Shown one piece after another: positions 23,753 through 34,619 of a stretch of DNA of 64,000 nt (the stretch's first letter is position 1; the number at the start of each line of letters is the position of its first letter). Origin of the DNA: Fonsecaea monophora (lineage: Eukaryota; Ascomycota; Eurotiomycetes; Chaetothyriales; Herpotrichiellaceae); assembly GCF_001642475.1 (NCBI RefSeq), contig NW_019173972.1, positions 1-64,000 of the forward strand, in the 5' to 3' direction. The position numbers and the translations under genes are program-made. The notes beneath the pieces were generated by a model. It was not told where the DNA came from and did not search any database. It saw only the letters and a list, made by a program, of their open reading frames with translations.

Positions 23753-23879
23753 TACTGTGGCATCGTGGTTCTGCAGTCCTTAACCTGCTCCAGACCGGTG
23801 TCCAATTCCTTGTTTATGTGACCAATTTTCTCTTGACAGCTGCCTTCTTCTCCAGCTGATGTGATCGAGGCTTTGCCGT

Positions 23880-24922
23880 TCACCTCATATTTTCCGGAAT
23901 CGCGTTGTGGTAGTAGGACTGGCGACGCGGGTGGCGAAAGTCCTCGTCATCCGTCACGGTGTATTCGGTAGCCACGCTAATCTGGCCCTTCCCCACGCCC
24001 ATAGACAGCTCGGTCGACGACCTCGACCGGGTCAGATGGCGCTCGGACCCGTCGCCGTCGCCATCGCAGTCGATTTCCTTGTTATGCTCCTGCGCACCCT
24101 TCTTGTTCTTGTTCTTGTCGGCGCCACCGGCGCGGCTGTTCCACAGGGTCGCGAGCTGGTGCGCCTGTCCGCTACTGACCGCGCCGGCGCTACCCTGGGA
24201 CTTTTTCGTGCCGTTTGAGGTGAGCTCGCCCTTGCGCCACACAGTCCAGAAGGCCTTGATCCCCGGCATGTTGGCGGCGAAGATGCCCACCTGGATCTCG
24301 ACAGCGGAGATCAGGATCATCCGACCGAGAATGTACGTGAAATCCGGGTTGGTGGCGAACTGGTTGACCACGATCAGCCGGAGGCCCGACACGACCACCA
24401 CCAGTCCACCCATGGTGATGACAGAATACACAGCGAGTCGGCGGCGCCAGGTCATCTGAAGACCCCAGAAGACCGTAACGGGGAGGAAGAGGATGACGCA
24501 ATCGAGGACGAGTTCCTGTCATTCCCAAACGTCTCGTTAGCCAAATTGAAGTTTTTCAAAGGCCCAACCAAAAAAGGAACAGCAACAACACGCAGACGAC
24601 CTACCAAACTTCCCGGCACAAAGTACGTCACCTTTGGTGGCAGACATTTCGCATCGGGGAACAGCGTCGGATACCAAAATGCCTGCAAAGGATGGCATTG
24701 CAGCGAGTATATCAGCCAAATGGCGATGGTGACGGCCGCGGTCAACCCGATAGTGCCATAGACCAGCATGCGAAACCGTCTTTCCTGGGCCAGCCGGAGG
24801 TAGAAGAGCAGGAAGCAAAGTTTGATCCAGAAGTGCATCCAGATGTAGTATATTTCTTCGGCATAGAGGACCTGCGATGCGAGAGAATTTTTGTTAGTGA
24901 TTTGTGGGTGTGATGAGAGAGA

Positions 24923-24966
<44 letters not shown>

Positions 24967-25419
24967 CTAAACAAGATACACAAAAACTCACCTTTAACAG
25001 TGTCGTCAGGTTTTCTGGATTATCTGCCAGCACGGCCTGCATGGTTCTGTTTTTGGGGAGGAAGTTTCTTAGCAGATGAAGAAGCAGGAGAAAGGGCGAA
25101 CCGTTTGTGTGGTGATGTGAGTGGGTGAGTACATACTTTCCACCGCCGTGATTGAGAAACATGTACAAAACCACCTGTTGACCGGCGTTGAAGAACTATG
25201 TTTTCGCTCGAGTATCAGTACACTGGCGCTTTCAAAGAAAATAGCTGGGGAAGGAGACTCTCTTACCAGGCAAGCCAACATTGCCCAGTCATCCCAGCCC
25301 AGCTGTTTCAAGACGACGGCTCGGGTCCAGAGACGCAGGAGAATGCTCCCTTCACCGATGGCGAAGAGAATGTTGATGACCACATGGCACGTCAACTGGA
25401 GGCTCTTTGGCTCAGTCAT
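23880..25419 (-). CDS. Rhodopsin-domain (SAT4/PTH11-type) integral membrane protein
   Basis: Five exons, 25419-25267, 25195-25137, 25046-24992, 24871-24605 and 24515-23880, encode 389 aa. All joins are in phase and restore a fungal rhodopsin-domain fold: QLGWDDWAMLACL, then EEIYYIWMHFWIKLCFLLFY, RLRMLVY-like loop residues, SLQCHPLQAFWYP, LVLDCVILFLPVTVFWGLQM and AVEIQVGIFAANMPGIKAFW. These are the family's conserved WDD, helix-4 K, Cys-His and E-x-x-x-G-I positions. About seven membrane helices are expected, with a long cytosolic tail rich in charged residues. Members are plasma-membrane proteins of largely unknown ligand; some (PTH11) sense surface cues. Intron 3 contains a long GT repeat. 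The N-terminus is short for the family, so an extra 5' exon is possible. Confidence 0.88.
24924..24964 (+). repeat. (GT)n microsatellite in intron
   Basis: About 20 GT units within intron 3 (24872-24991) of the rhodopsin-domain gene, read as CA on the coding strand and lying between the donor and the CACTAAC branch point. Confidence 0.95.
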
Positions 25420-28400
25420 CTTTGGATACCCGGGAAAGAAAGGTGTTGAGCCTGAGTTCCTCGAGAGATTTCAAGTCATACACAAACAAAGCCTCTGCTT
25501 GTTGCGCAGCGAAGAGAAGAAAGAAAGTGCTCCCTCCTGACCTGCAGATTCTGAAGTCGTTGGCCCAGCAAAAATGAGAAAAAGGTCATCGATCTGGTGC
25601 ATATATGCGAGGTGTGTTACTTGGTACGTATATATGTCTGTGTTCGAGGTCAGAAAAGAGCCAACCGTTGAACTAGGACGGACTAGTACAGGCGCACAGG
25701 TTCTCGGCAAAGTGCCTGTGCCTGACTTGAACCTGATCTTGAACCTGGACAAGGTGGCAAGGCTTTACGCCTTCTTCCGTGGGCCACGACTCGCGCCCAA
25801 GAACCTCGAAAGGAATCGTCAAGCGTCGATCACACGCCCGGGGAGCCAGAGCCGTTGAGCCTGAGGGAACCGTTTAGGTAGTTCGCGTTACGAGTCACCT
25901 ACTACATAGGTAGACATGGAACTCCCTTGGCCCCCATGTCCCTGTCCCGTCCACAGACAGGATATGGGTCGCTAGCCGGGGGGGGAAGGTGAAAAACTTT
26001 TTCGTCCCAAAAAGAAATTGAATCCTGGTTCAAATTGGGGGTGGGAAGCGCGAGCCACTCCCCGTTTGGGATTCGCAAAAGTCCAAAGGGATGGGCAGAG
26101 CGGCTGGAATGGGGGGATTACACCATTCAGTACTCGGTACTCTAGTCAGAACACCAGCCATAGACAGTCATAGACAGTTCTATCTCGTTCTCATGCTCGG
26201 TGCCGTGGTAGGGCTCAAAAGGCGCTTCTGAGATGGAATCTCACTCATTCTCTCTACACTCCTACATATTTCTGGGCTTTCTAGGGACATCAAGGAAGAA
26301 CGGCATGGCGAGAGAGTAACGCCCAAGGGGATATGGAAACCTGCTGAGCATTCTTCGACTCTGATAAACTCGACAGCTACGAAATAGGTCTTGCACGCGA
26401 CATCAACCTGCCAGCCATGAGACACACAGAGTACGAGCACCTAGACAAGGTGAGACGAATTATTGAACACAGGCATTCTCCGCGGACAGGGAACCCCCCG
26501 GTTTTGCTCAGGCGTTGGATTTCTAGGTACGAGGTACATAGGTCCGAGTCTCCAAGCCCTAACCGATACCGTGGCGAAGGAACAAGCAGAGGATACCACG
26601 ACTTCACAGGACAAGATCTTCCCCAGACTTGGCTGGATATGCTCAACCGCCCTGACGATCAACAAAAGGCTGACGCGAAGGAATCCCTACTCGTGCCATC
26701 CAGAGGGGGTTGGGATCTATGAAGACCACAAAGACAAAGCAGGGCGAGGGGGGTGTACCTGCCGAGATATTCAGGCCCCGATCCTGAAACCCCGAAAAGG
26801 GACGCGTATAGACCAAGTCGTCGCTGGAAGGGATTGTGTTCTGGAAACAGAAGAGGGCGCCCAGGCCGCTGTACTTGGTAGTTGGTGGTGTGTGCACCTA
26901 CCTGCCTGGGAGGGGGAGGTACTCCTGCGTCTGGTACCTATGGAGGGGCCGTGGGTGGACTTCACATGTGCATCGGCGAGCTGTTGCATTGTCTGTTCGT
27001 AGGCAACGGGTACATGTTGTGGACTTGGGTCTAGACGCTCCTCTCCTGGCATCTGCACCGAAAACAATAATCCTTGGTAGGGCGGCTTGATGGCGTCAAA
27101 AACCTAGAGGCGACCCGGGCCGCGGACCGGGCGGGCAAGGAGCCCAGAATTGGCGCCATGCGACTAGGTATGATTATTTGCAACGGTCGGGGTTCTTGGT
27201 CGAATGTATTGGTTGCAAAAGGATCGACGAGAGAGGTTAGGTACACTGTAGGTCCGGGGGAGAGTCCGAAGTGTACGAGTACGAGTCGTAGATACATACC
27301 GAGTACGTGAGTAGCAGGTATGTAGGTACATTCACCGTTAGTGATCGACAGGATCTCCTTGTATAGATACCCATGCAGTGGTTTTCGGTTTTTGTGGGGA
27401 GAGGACAGGAGGCAACGTCAGAATCCTGGCTTCAGTGGTTGTTCTCCAGGGCTCCAGGTGGTATATTATGGATTTGCGACAATGCGATGTGGAGATAGAT
27501 GGGGCCGACGGCGTCGCCGCTTCACTACCAGGTCGGAGTATTTGTTTGGGAGCCCCTTTTTTTCAACTCCATCGCGCGCTCTAAGCGATGACGCGACAGT
27601 CAATGATCTGCATATTCCAAAGCGTTTTCCTTAGGTACGAGGACGGAGTAATTCCTAGGCAATGGTGGAGCAATGGATTGACGAGACGAGAGGAGACACT
27701 TGCCTGACCAACTCTAGTTAGTATCATATAACAATGATAATATCGGACACAAAACGAGGAGGGGAAAAAGAGCATGGGTGGGTGGTTGGTGGACGGCCAG
27801 GACAATAGTTACCAAGTCCGAGTAGTAAAACGCTCTTGGGAATCGAGGGCGGCTTCAACATTGCCTGTAATACTATTAGGTACTGAATGGATGGATGGGA
27901 GGATTCACCGAGGACCACAGCTCCAGTAACAAAAACCAACCCCACTGATCGACAATGGACGAAATATATCGGCCCCGACCTATTCGCGGGCCTTGTCCGT
28001 GCGGGCCGCAAAGGTCTTGTCCACGTCGATAGAAAAGGCGAGACGAGCACCAAGCAGGTACTGGGGCGGTGATCGCAAGTTTGTTCGAGCAGGTACATAC
28101 ATATACCTGAGTCCCAGTCAAGGACAACCTGAAGTCAGTATCCAGAAATGGCGCCTTACATATCCCAAGTGCACGGCTCTGTGGTTCCGGTCCCAACGGT
28201 GCACGCGGCGAACCCTAAATGTCGACTTCCTCGTGGATACTGCGTAGACAGTGGTCCCAGTCCCATGAGTGCCTAATCATTAGGCACGTAGGTAGTTCCT
28301 TGTTGAGATCTGCACACTGCAACGGTGGTGAAGCACATGAAGAACTGCGTGGCCCACAAACCGGGCGTTGGGATAGAAGGCGCACAGGATCGCACCCTTT

Positions 28401-28956
28401 ATCCGAGATAGAGCTCTGTAAATAGAGCGTCCCTGGAGGAAATAAAGATCGGCGTGATCCCAAGCTTGGGCTTTACCCATTAGCCTTCCTGCCTGGTAAA
28501 GCGAGACAAGGCTACGCTCTGTAGTCGTGTCATTTGTTGCCCCAGGGTGCCCAAGCTCGGATCCTCCTCGGGAACTGAGGAAAACGGTGGCTGCATGCAT
28601 ACTAGTATATCAACGGTCATGCAAATCTGCTGCCACCTCAACTCGCCAACAAAGTCGTTTCCACAGTGGTGCGTCGGACCACTGCAATGGTGGGAAATTG
28701 GGGAGCCTCGGTATGGTGCCTTGGTTTGATGTAGTTATCCCGTGGTGCCCGTCGGTAGGACGCTCTTCATCCGTGGAGCCCTCCTGGTATCACCTCATTC
28801 TCCCCGTTTGTTTAGACTTGCCATTTCGGTAGGTGATTTATTAACCGGTGACTCTCCTCCTGGGACCCTTAAGCTTCTAACGCTTCTCCTCTGACCCAGG
28901 CGGATATTGATTCCACTCTGACACGTCGTTCGAAGGGGGTGGTCTTCGCCATCAGC
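25420..28956. other. Gene-poor island 3
   Basis: About 3.5 kb with no supported gene. ORFs of up to 179 codons (26463-27002, +) overlap others on both strands and show no motif. The stretch is dense in GTAC and TACCTA/TAGGTA words (for example 26525-26545, 26875-26945 and 27235-27330). The right end should hold the P450 promoter. Confidence 0.5.
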
Positions 28957-30929
28957 ATGGAACCCGGGGGGCCGATCACGATCCTGCTGAGGCAGACGCT
29001 GAAAGCCGAGCTCGGAGTCACCGCTGCCACCGCTTTCGTCTTGGGAGTCATCTTCCACCAAAGTATACGTCCAATCGAGCTGGATAATCGAGTATGGACA
29101 CTCCTCATCCTCTTCTCTAGCTTCAACACGGTGGCGTTCTTGAGCTATGCCGTGGTCGCACAGTATGGCCTACTGGCGGCAGGGTTCAGGGTATTCGTTG
29201 TGGACGTCGCGTTTCTTGTTGGCGTCTATGGCAGCATTGCCATCTATCGATTGTTTTTCCATCGGCTGAGGAAATTCCCCGGACCATGGGGCGCGAAACT
29301 ATCTCGATTCTGGGCTCTTCGGAGGTCGATGAAAAAAGTCCAGTTCAACTATGAAGTCGAGGCCTTGCATAAGCAATACGGGGACTTTGTTCGAATCGGT
29401 ATGCAGGATCTGGAAAAGTGAAAACCGCCTCTGCTGACTTTGGGCTTAGGTCCTCGCGAAATTTCAATAAACCGCGCCTCAGCCATTGAGCTTGTATATG
29501 GACCTCCTTCCAGGTTGCCCAAAGCGACCTGGTATAGCCAAGTATCGAACGACATAAACAAGTGCTCCATTAACTCGACGCGAGACATGCAGATCCAGCG
29601 ACAGAGAAGACGGGCTTGGGACCGTGGCTTCAGCATCAAAGGTGAAGCGCCGTTTCACACCCTCATTGAGCCGCTGCTGACTTCATCCTGTTAGCACTCT
29701 CCACATACGAGCCGCGCGTAAAATCCAAGACAGATCTTTTGGTATCCCGCATAGGTACATCCGCAGGGTCGCCCATGAATATCACAGAGTGGTCTATGTT
29801 TTACACCTTCGATGTCATGGGAGACATTGGATTGAGCAAGGACTTCGAAATGCTTACCACTGGAGGGGAGCATAAAGCGATCAAGGGGCTGCATGATCAG
29901 ATGATCACGATCGGCACTCTCGGGACTCTGCCCTGGCTGCTGGCATTTTTCAGTGCCATTCCTGGAATTTCTGGCACGTTTCAGGATTTCATGGAGTACT
30001 GTCGAAACCAACTCGAAGAGAAGAAGAGAGTTAGTCACAATCTTCTCCGTTCGAGATATGGTAAAGGCTGCTGACAAGTTGATTTGTAGTCCACGGGCAA
30101 GGACCACGAGCCTCGGGATGTTATTTCTTGGTTGATCAAGGCCAAGTACGAAAATGACCAGTCTGCACCGCCATCAGACTTTGCATTGAGTGAGGATACT
30201 CGCCTGATCATCATTGCTGGGAGGTTTGTCACTGTCCAATTTGCGAAGCCATGACTGCAAGAGTTGCCTAACGCATTATCAGTGACACAACAGCGGCTGC
30301 TCTAGCCTACTCCTTCTATTACCTAGCGAGACATCCGATCGTGCAGAAAAAACTGCAAGAGAAGCTCGATGCCGTCTTTCCTGCAGGAGAGAAGGACTGG
30401 ATGTACGAGAAGTCGAAAATTTCGTACTTGGACAATATCATCTATGAAACTTTGCGTCTCAAGCCCCCTGTGCCAGGAGGTCTTCCTCGAATCACACCTC
30501 CGCAAGGTCTGCAGGTCGATGAAGTGTATATCCCTGGAGACACCATCGTCGGTGTTCCGGTCCACACGCTCCAGCGAGACCCTCGATACTTCGAGCGCCC
30601 GTTGGAGTTTGTACCCGAAAGGTGGGAGGAGATGAATGCGGACAAGAGCCCGTTCTTCCCTTTTTCGAAAGGTATGGCCGTATTTCCAGGGCAGCCATCT
30701 AGTGTCATAACCGGTACTGATTCGCATACTAGGTGCTTTTGGTTGTGTAGGGAAGCAGCTTGCAATGATGGAACTTCGCATGGTCTTGTCAAGGGTTGCC
30801 ATGGGCTTCGACATTGCGTTTGCCGACGGCGAAGATGGTGTCAAGTTTGACACCGAGGTTCTCGACACATTCACACTGACCTTGCCACCGTTGAAGATGA
30901 AGTTCACACCGAGACAGCCACGGAACTAG
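28957..30929 (+). CDS. Cytochrome P450 monooxygenase
   Basis: Six exons, 28957-29398, 29450-29641, 29695-30029, 30090-30223, 30283-30671 and 30733-30929, encode 562 aa. All five junctions are in phase. The I-helix motif A366-G-S-D-T-T371 is completed by splicing, ExxR is E423-T-L-R426, and the PERF-like motif is VPERW. The heme-binding loop F495-S-K-G-A-F-G-C502-V-G is also rebuilt at a junction; Cys502 is the heme ligand. Three hydrophobic segments precede the proline hinge (RKFPGPWGAKLSRFW), so the protein should be ER-anchored with an unusually long membrane leader, as in several fungal secondary-metabolism P450s. Substrate unknown. It sits alone between gene-poor islands; the nearest downstream gene with a clear family is a C2H2 zinc-finger protein. 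Confidence 0.94.
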
Positions 30930-31498
30930 GGGATAATCGTCTTGGAACGGAAGGGTCCCGCATTTGTTTTAGAAGAGGTCGGGTAGTCGGTGCCACAAAG
31001 TCAAGATACATTGCTGACGGAGTAGTGATTGATTGGGACTTCAGAAAAGTCCGTCAGGGAGCTGATATGTTAGAGCCACCACGGGCACCTTAGGTGTACG
31101 AGCGGACGAGGTACTTGTAAGATGCTAGAAAGGCGCGACGCGCGACGCGTTAGTTGCCTTTAGCTCGTACGCCATCTCACCTGATATTTTATACTAGTCC
31201 TTCTTGGGACTAGCGTCCTAACATGCGACCTTTGAATAAAGTCACAGAGAAATGCAGGCATGACTCTCTCCTCCTGCAAATGTGGCCGGTCTGATGTTCT
31301 CAGGTAACATGTACAGAATTCGCTCGTGATTGTTACAGTAAGTTTCCTTGACATATCTCCAACCACTAGCCATTTCCAGGGCGTCTTCCTTGGGACATCT
31401 CAAGTATCGCCCCGAATATACCATCAGCGAAGTCGAATTGAAAGAGAAAAGGATGTCGATATTACCCTCATATCACTACATCGAAAAACCACAGGCCG
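30930..31498. other. Intergenic region downstream of the P450
   Basis: About 570 bp. It includes the overlapping words GCGACGCGCGACGCGT at 31135-31150, containing one ACGCGT. Small ORFs on the - strand (about 60-68 codons) are not convincing. Confidence 0.5.
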
Positions 31499-31997
31499 TC
31501 AATAGCGATTTTCCCTCTCATCCGTCCAGCCCCCAATGAACTGCAAGCTCTGGCAACTTGGTTCGTTCTCGACTCCTTTGTCACTGTCCAATTTTTCCCC
31601 TATGTCGTTGAACTTCTCAAGCTGCTCTGCTAGTGCAGCCGCCGATCGAAGTGTCTGGCTGATCGAGTCTCGTCTCTTCTGTTCCTGGTCTCCGACATGG
31701 GAATAGCCGTGGCAGCTCTGCACCCAGAGTCGTGTCTGCTGATCTCGAGTGATTTCGTCTTGCTGCTCGTGTGGGATGAGGTCGGCTTTGACGAGTCTCG
31801 GTGAACCGCTACCTCTCAAACATGAGGTCTGCAACGTCTCTGATACCGTGGAGTGTTCGCAAAAGTGAGTTGAGGTCACGTTGGATTTCACAGAAATGTC
31901 ATGACGAGGGTCTGGACATGCGTTAGCAGCTCGATCAAACCACTGACAGTTATGTTGGGATAGACCTACTGTTTCGACAGTCGACGGTGTCCGCCAT
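31499..31997 (-). CDS. Possible small two-exon gene, hypothetical 146-aa protein
   Basis: A 189-codon open frame here lacks any ATG, but a conventional two-exon model supplies one. Exon 1 is 31997-31970 (MADTVDCRN) and the intron is 31969-31912, 58 nt, with GTAGGT, GCTAAC and CCAG. Exon 2 is 31911-31499, joined in phase. A TATAAAAGG box lies at 32087-32095 on the same strand, about 90 bp upstream of the ATG. The product is hydrophilic, with a Glu/Asp-rich C-terminal half (LAEQLEKFNDIGEKLDSDKG) and no family I recognise. Ending: FIGGWTDERENRY. Existence is inferred from signals and open length, not homology. Confidence 0.4.
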
Positions 31998-32086
31998 TGG
32001 ATGTTATGGTCAGTGAAGGGCAGTTTTTCTTCAGGAGAAATGGAATGAAACTGCTGAATCGATTCCAATCGACGGTCTATTGTAAG

Positions 32087-32095
32087 CCTTTTATA
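32087..32095 (-). promoter_or_regulatory. Putative TATA box
   Basis: TATAAAAGG on the - strand, about 90 bp upstream of the ATG proposed at 31997. Confidence 0.4.
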
Positions 32096-32099
32096 GACC

Positions 32100-33283
32100 T
32101 TTGGGTCTTCCAGAGGCTTGATGGCGTCTCATGGTCCAAGTTTCTTCTCCTCGAATGAACCCTCGAGATACATTGCTATGGCGGAGAATATGATAGGCCT
32201 CTCATAGGCCACGCTGTAGGCCGCCCCGTTGGCCCTGGCCGTGGTCCGTCGTCCATCAATACAGCACCTCCACAAAAGTCCCCGGATAAACCCCGTTTCC
32301 CACCAAAACAGGTAGTTTTCATCAGTCGATATCTCGATGGCTTATTATGGCGACCCCTAGTTATTTATCGTAGAATGTACTAGACTATCTAGGCTTTCTA
32401 TACCGAGTAATTATATATCTAAGAACGAGGTATACGAAAAGTGGCGTTTGTCCGTGACTTTTGCGGACCTACTGGAGACCGCAACTGAGCAGCCCGGGCC
32501 CGACACGTCCAGCCGAACTCCAAACAGCCGGCGAAGGACCGGTAGCTGCCAACTGGCCCAATAGGCGTGAGCGATCCCGAAGTAACAATTAGACAGGACA
32601 GCATCATGTAGCTAGAAACTGCGACATCGGTCGAGACACTTGAAGAAACGTAAGAGGACACAAACGGGAGTAGGTAGACACTTCTCAGCACGTTTAAAAG
32701 CGTGATCTTTGACCTTTCGGCATTTAGAGGTTACTATACAACTAACATTCTCTATACTGAATCCTGCAGGGGCGGGCAAACGAACTGATTGCCTTCGCGG
32801 AATTGTGCCATAAACACCTAGTCCGGGTTGGTGGAAGAGAAAGCTTGAGTGGATATCTCGAGAATCCAGCATTGTTTCAATTCGCTAGGCGGATTCCATC
32901 TTCAGCTGCCCTCATGAAGGCGACATCAAGCTACTCTTCCGAGACGACGGTATAAGCGATGGGCCGTGTCTCGCCTGTATCGTCGTCCTAGAAGGGTTGC
33001 CGGGTGTCACCTTCATAAGAGCATCTGTCGTGAAATCCGTCCTGCGATAACGTATGTGGCCAACGTATAACAATCAATGCATCGACCCCAGATATCTTAA
33101 TGTCCGTTCCGTGGCAAGATGACGACAGGAATTAAAAAAAAAAAAAAAAAAAAACTTCGCGCCAGAGTGCTGTCATAAGGGACCTGGAACAGAAGCAGCT
33201 TAGAGGCATTCCCCTTGGTGTACTGGTCCTGTTCCAGCTTCCTTAAGCCAGCAGAACCCAATCTTAGATGACTTCAACCATTG
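32100..33283. other. Gene-poor island 4
   Basis: About 1.2 kb with no supported gene. It is locally TA-rich (32340-32440 is dominated by TA, TTA and CTA words) and holds a 21-A run at 33134-33154. This composition would fit a repeat decayed by RIP-like mutation, but no element is recognisable. Confidence 0.45.
33134..33154 (+). repeat. Poly(A) tract, 21 nt
   Basis: Uninterrupted run of 21 A in intergenic DNA, about 130 bp downstream of the C2H2 gene. Confidence 0.95.
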
Positions 33284-34036
33284 TCAGGATATGTTATTGG
33301 CGAAAAAATTTGATGCTGGGTGAACGTTTCGGAGATGTCGACGAAGAGTATCATGACGTTTGAAGCCCCCATTCAAGCTCCATTCGCAGCCAGTGTTAGG
33401 ACACGGGAAGCGTTCGGTGTGTTGGTAGTGTTTGGAATGGATGGTCTTCTGGTGTCTCGTGAGGTCCTTTCGATACTGAAACCTCTTGTTACACGTACTC
33501 TGCTCACATATGAAGGGAGGATCGTGCCGTCTTTGATGTGTTGTAAGCTGATGTCTCTTTTGGAATGCTCTCGGGGGATTGCATTTGAGGCAATAGTGGG
33601 CATTGTCCTCGGTGGTACCTGGTGAGTCGCTTGAGCTCAAAAGTCTGACCTCGTCATTAGACCGGCCACCGGAGATTCCGGGGACTTGTACAGGCATATT
33701 GCCATGGCCGTCTGGAAAGCATGACTCATTGCGCCACTCATATCGTATGTCAGGATAGTATTCTAAAGAGTCATCGAGTGTCGCAATTGTGGTTTCAACA
33801 GGAGCGGTAGTTCCAAGAGATTCTTTTTGCTCAGCTTCTGGGTGACATGTCGGCAACGCCCAGTGGCTGTTCATTTCGAAAAATTGTCCATCGTCTAACG
33901 CCAATAAATCCCAGTTGCTCGAAAAATCGGGGGCTGCGGCCAGAGACCCCCAATTCTCGAAATCGATTGAGTCTGCACTAAGATTGAGGTCGGTTACATT
34001 GGTCGCGGAACCATGGCGGTCGATGGGGAGGGACAC
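33284..34036 (-). CDS. C2H2 zinc-finger protein, 5' end unresolved
   Basis: Likely nuclear DNA-binding protein. Three C2H2-type units fill the C-terminal 110 residues: CLKCNPPRAFQKRHQLTTHQ...H, CEQSTCNKRFQYRKDLTRHQ...H and CPNTGCEWSLNGGFKRHDT...H. The N-terminal 140 residues are acidic and Ser/Thr rich (LNLSADSIDFENWGSLAA), a possible activation region. The frame is open up to 34036 but that codon is GTG. An in-frame stop lies 13 codons further up and the first in-frame ATG is at 33874, which would give only 196 aa and still retain all three fingers. Either translation starts at 33874 or an upstream exon has been missed; I could not find a phase-consistent one. Target genes unknown. Confidence 0.75.
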   Translation of the reverse strand: MSLPIDRHGSATNVTDLNLSADSIDFENWGSLAAAPDFSSNWDLLALDDGQFFEMNSHWALPTCHPEAEQKESLGTTAPVETTIATLDDSLEYYPDIRYEWRNESCFPDGHGNMPVQVPGISGGRSNDEVRLLSSSDSPGTTEDNAHYCLKCNPPRAFQKRHQLTTHQRRHDPPFICEQSTCNKRFQYRKDLTRHQKTIHSKHYQHTERFPCPNTGCEWSLNGGFKRHDTLRRHLRNVHPASNFFANNIS

Positions 34037-34619
34037 GAGGAGCTGCCGCCTCCCCGCGCGCGGGTTGGTGTCTCAAAGTCAAGTGCAACCGGTTAGTAGC
34101 GATGCGATGTGTACACTGTAAGGGCGATGTCCGGGTGCGCAGGAGGAAAAAGGAAGCCAGTCGAAACTTGGAAGAGGCAGAAGATAAACGGGCCATAGGA
34201 AGGGTGGCCTACCAGCGAGTGGCCTACCATGGCGTCAGCCTTACCTTCAAGGTTGCCTAACAGTCGGTTGCCGTCATGCAGGCAAGTGGGTGAGTAAGAG
34301 AAATATGTGCAAATCAGGTTTGACGGCGCAGACGGTTGGAGGGTTGGATGTTGTTGTTGGAGGGGAATTGATGTTTTGCTTCCACGTGATGCCAAGACGC
34401 TAATCTCTTCCTGCTGGTTCCCTCTCCGACGGCATGTGGCTGCTCGCTTGGAGCCGCCGCCCGTTGTGGCTCGGTCGATATTGTGAGGTTTGTTTGAAGC
34501 ATGAACCTCCACGTTGACAAGTCATCCTCTTTGTTACTCGTACAGCCTCCACCATAGGCATCAAGTCCCGAAATTGATAGCCTTCCCATTACGATAGCTG
34601 CAGCCTTTGAAAATGCAGC
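34037..34619. other. Divergent promoter region, C2H2 gene and Inp1
   Basis: About 580 bp. On the - strand a GCTACTAAC branch-like word (34094-34102) and donor-like words (GAAGGTAAGG near 34237-34246; ACAGTGTAC near 34112-34120) suggest that a 5' intron of the C2H2 transcript lies here. No other gene supported. Confidence 0.5.

Larger units (their letters stand above)
20239..23879. other. Gene-poor island 2
   Basis: About 3.6 kb with no family-recognisable gene. A 110-codon ORF at 21116-21448 is listed separately. Other ORFs (for example 20735-21253 on - and 22802-23239 on +) have no recognisable motif and contain low-complexity stretches. GTAC-containing words cluster near 22760-22860 and a CTG run lies at 23734-23752. 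The region looks like decayed or rapidly evolving intergenic DNA. Confidence 0.5.

Noticed and set aside
26463..27002. 179-codon + strand ORF in island 3
   Set aside because: No motif, irregular composition and several overlapping ORFs on both strands; looks like chance openness.
32069..32130. Extension of the - strand frame above 32068 (VYKRLTIDRRLES) as coding
   Set aside because: It contains no ATG before an upstream stop and overlaps the TATAAAAGG word; the two-exon model starting at 31997 is simpler.
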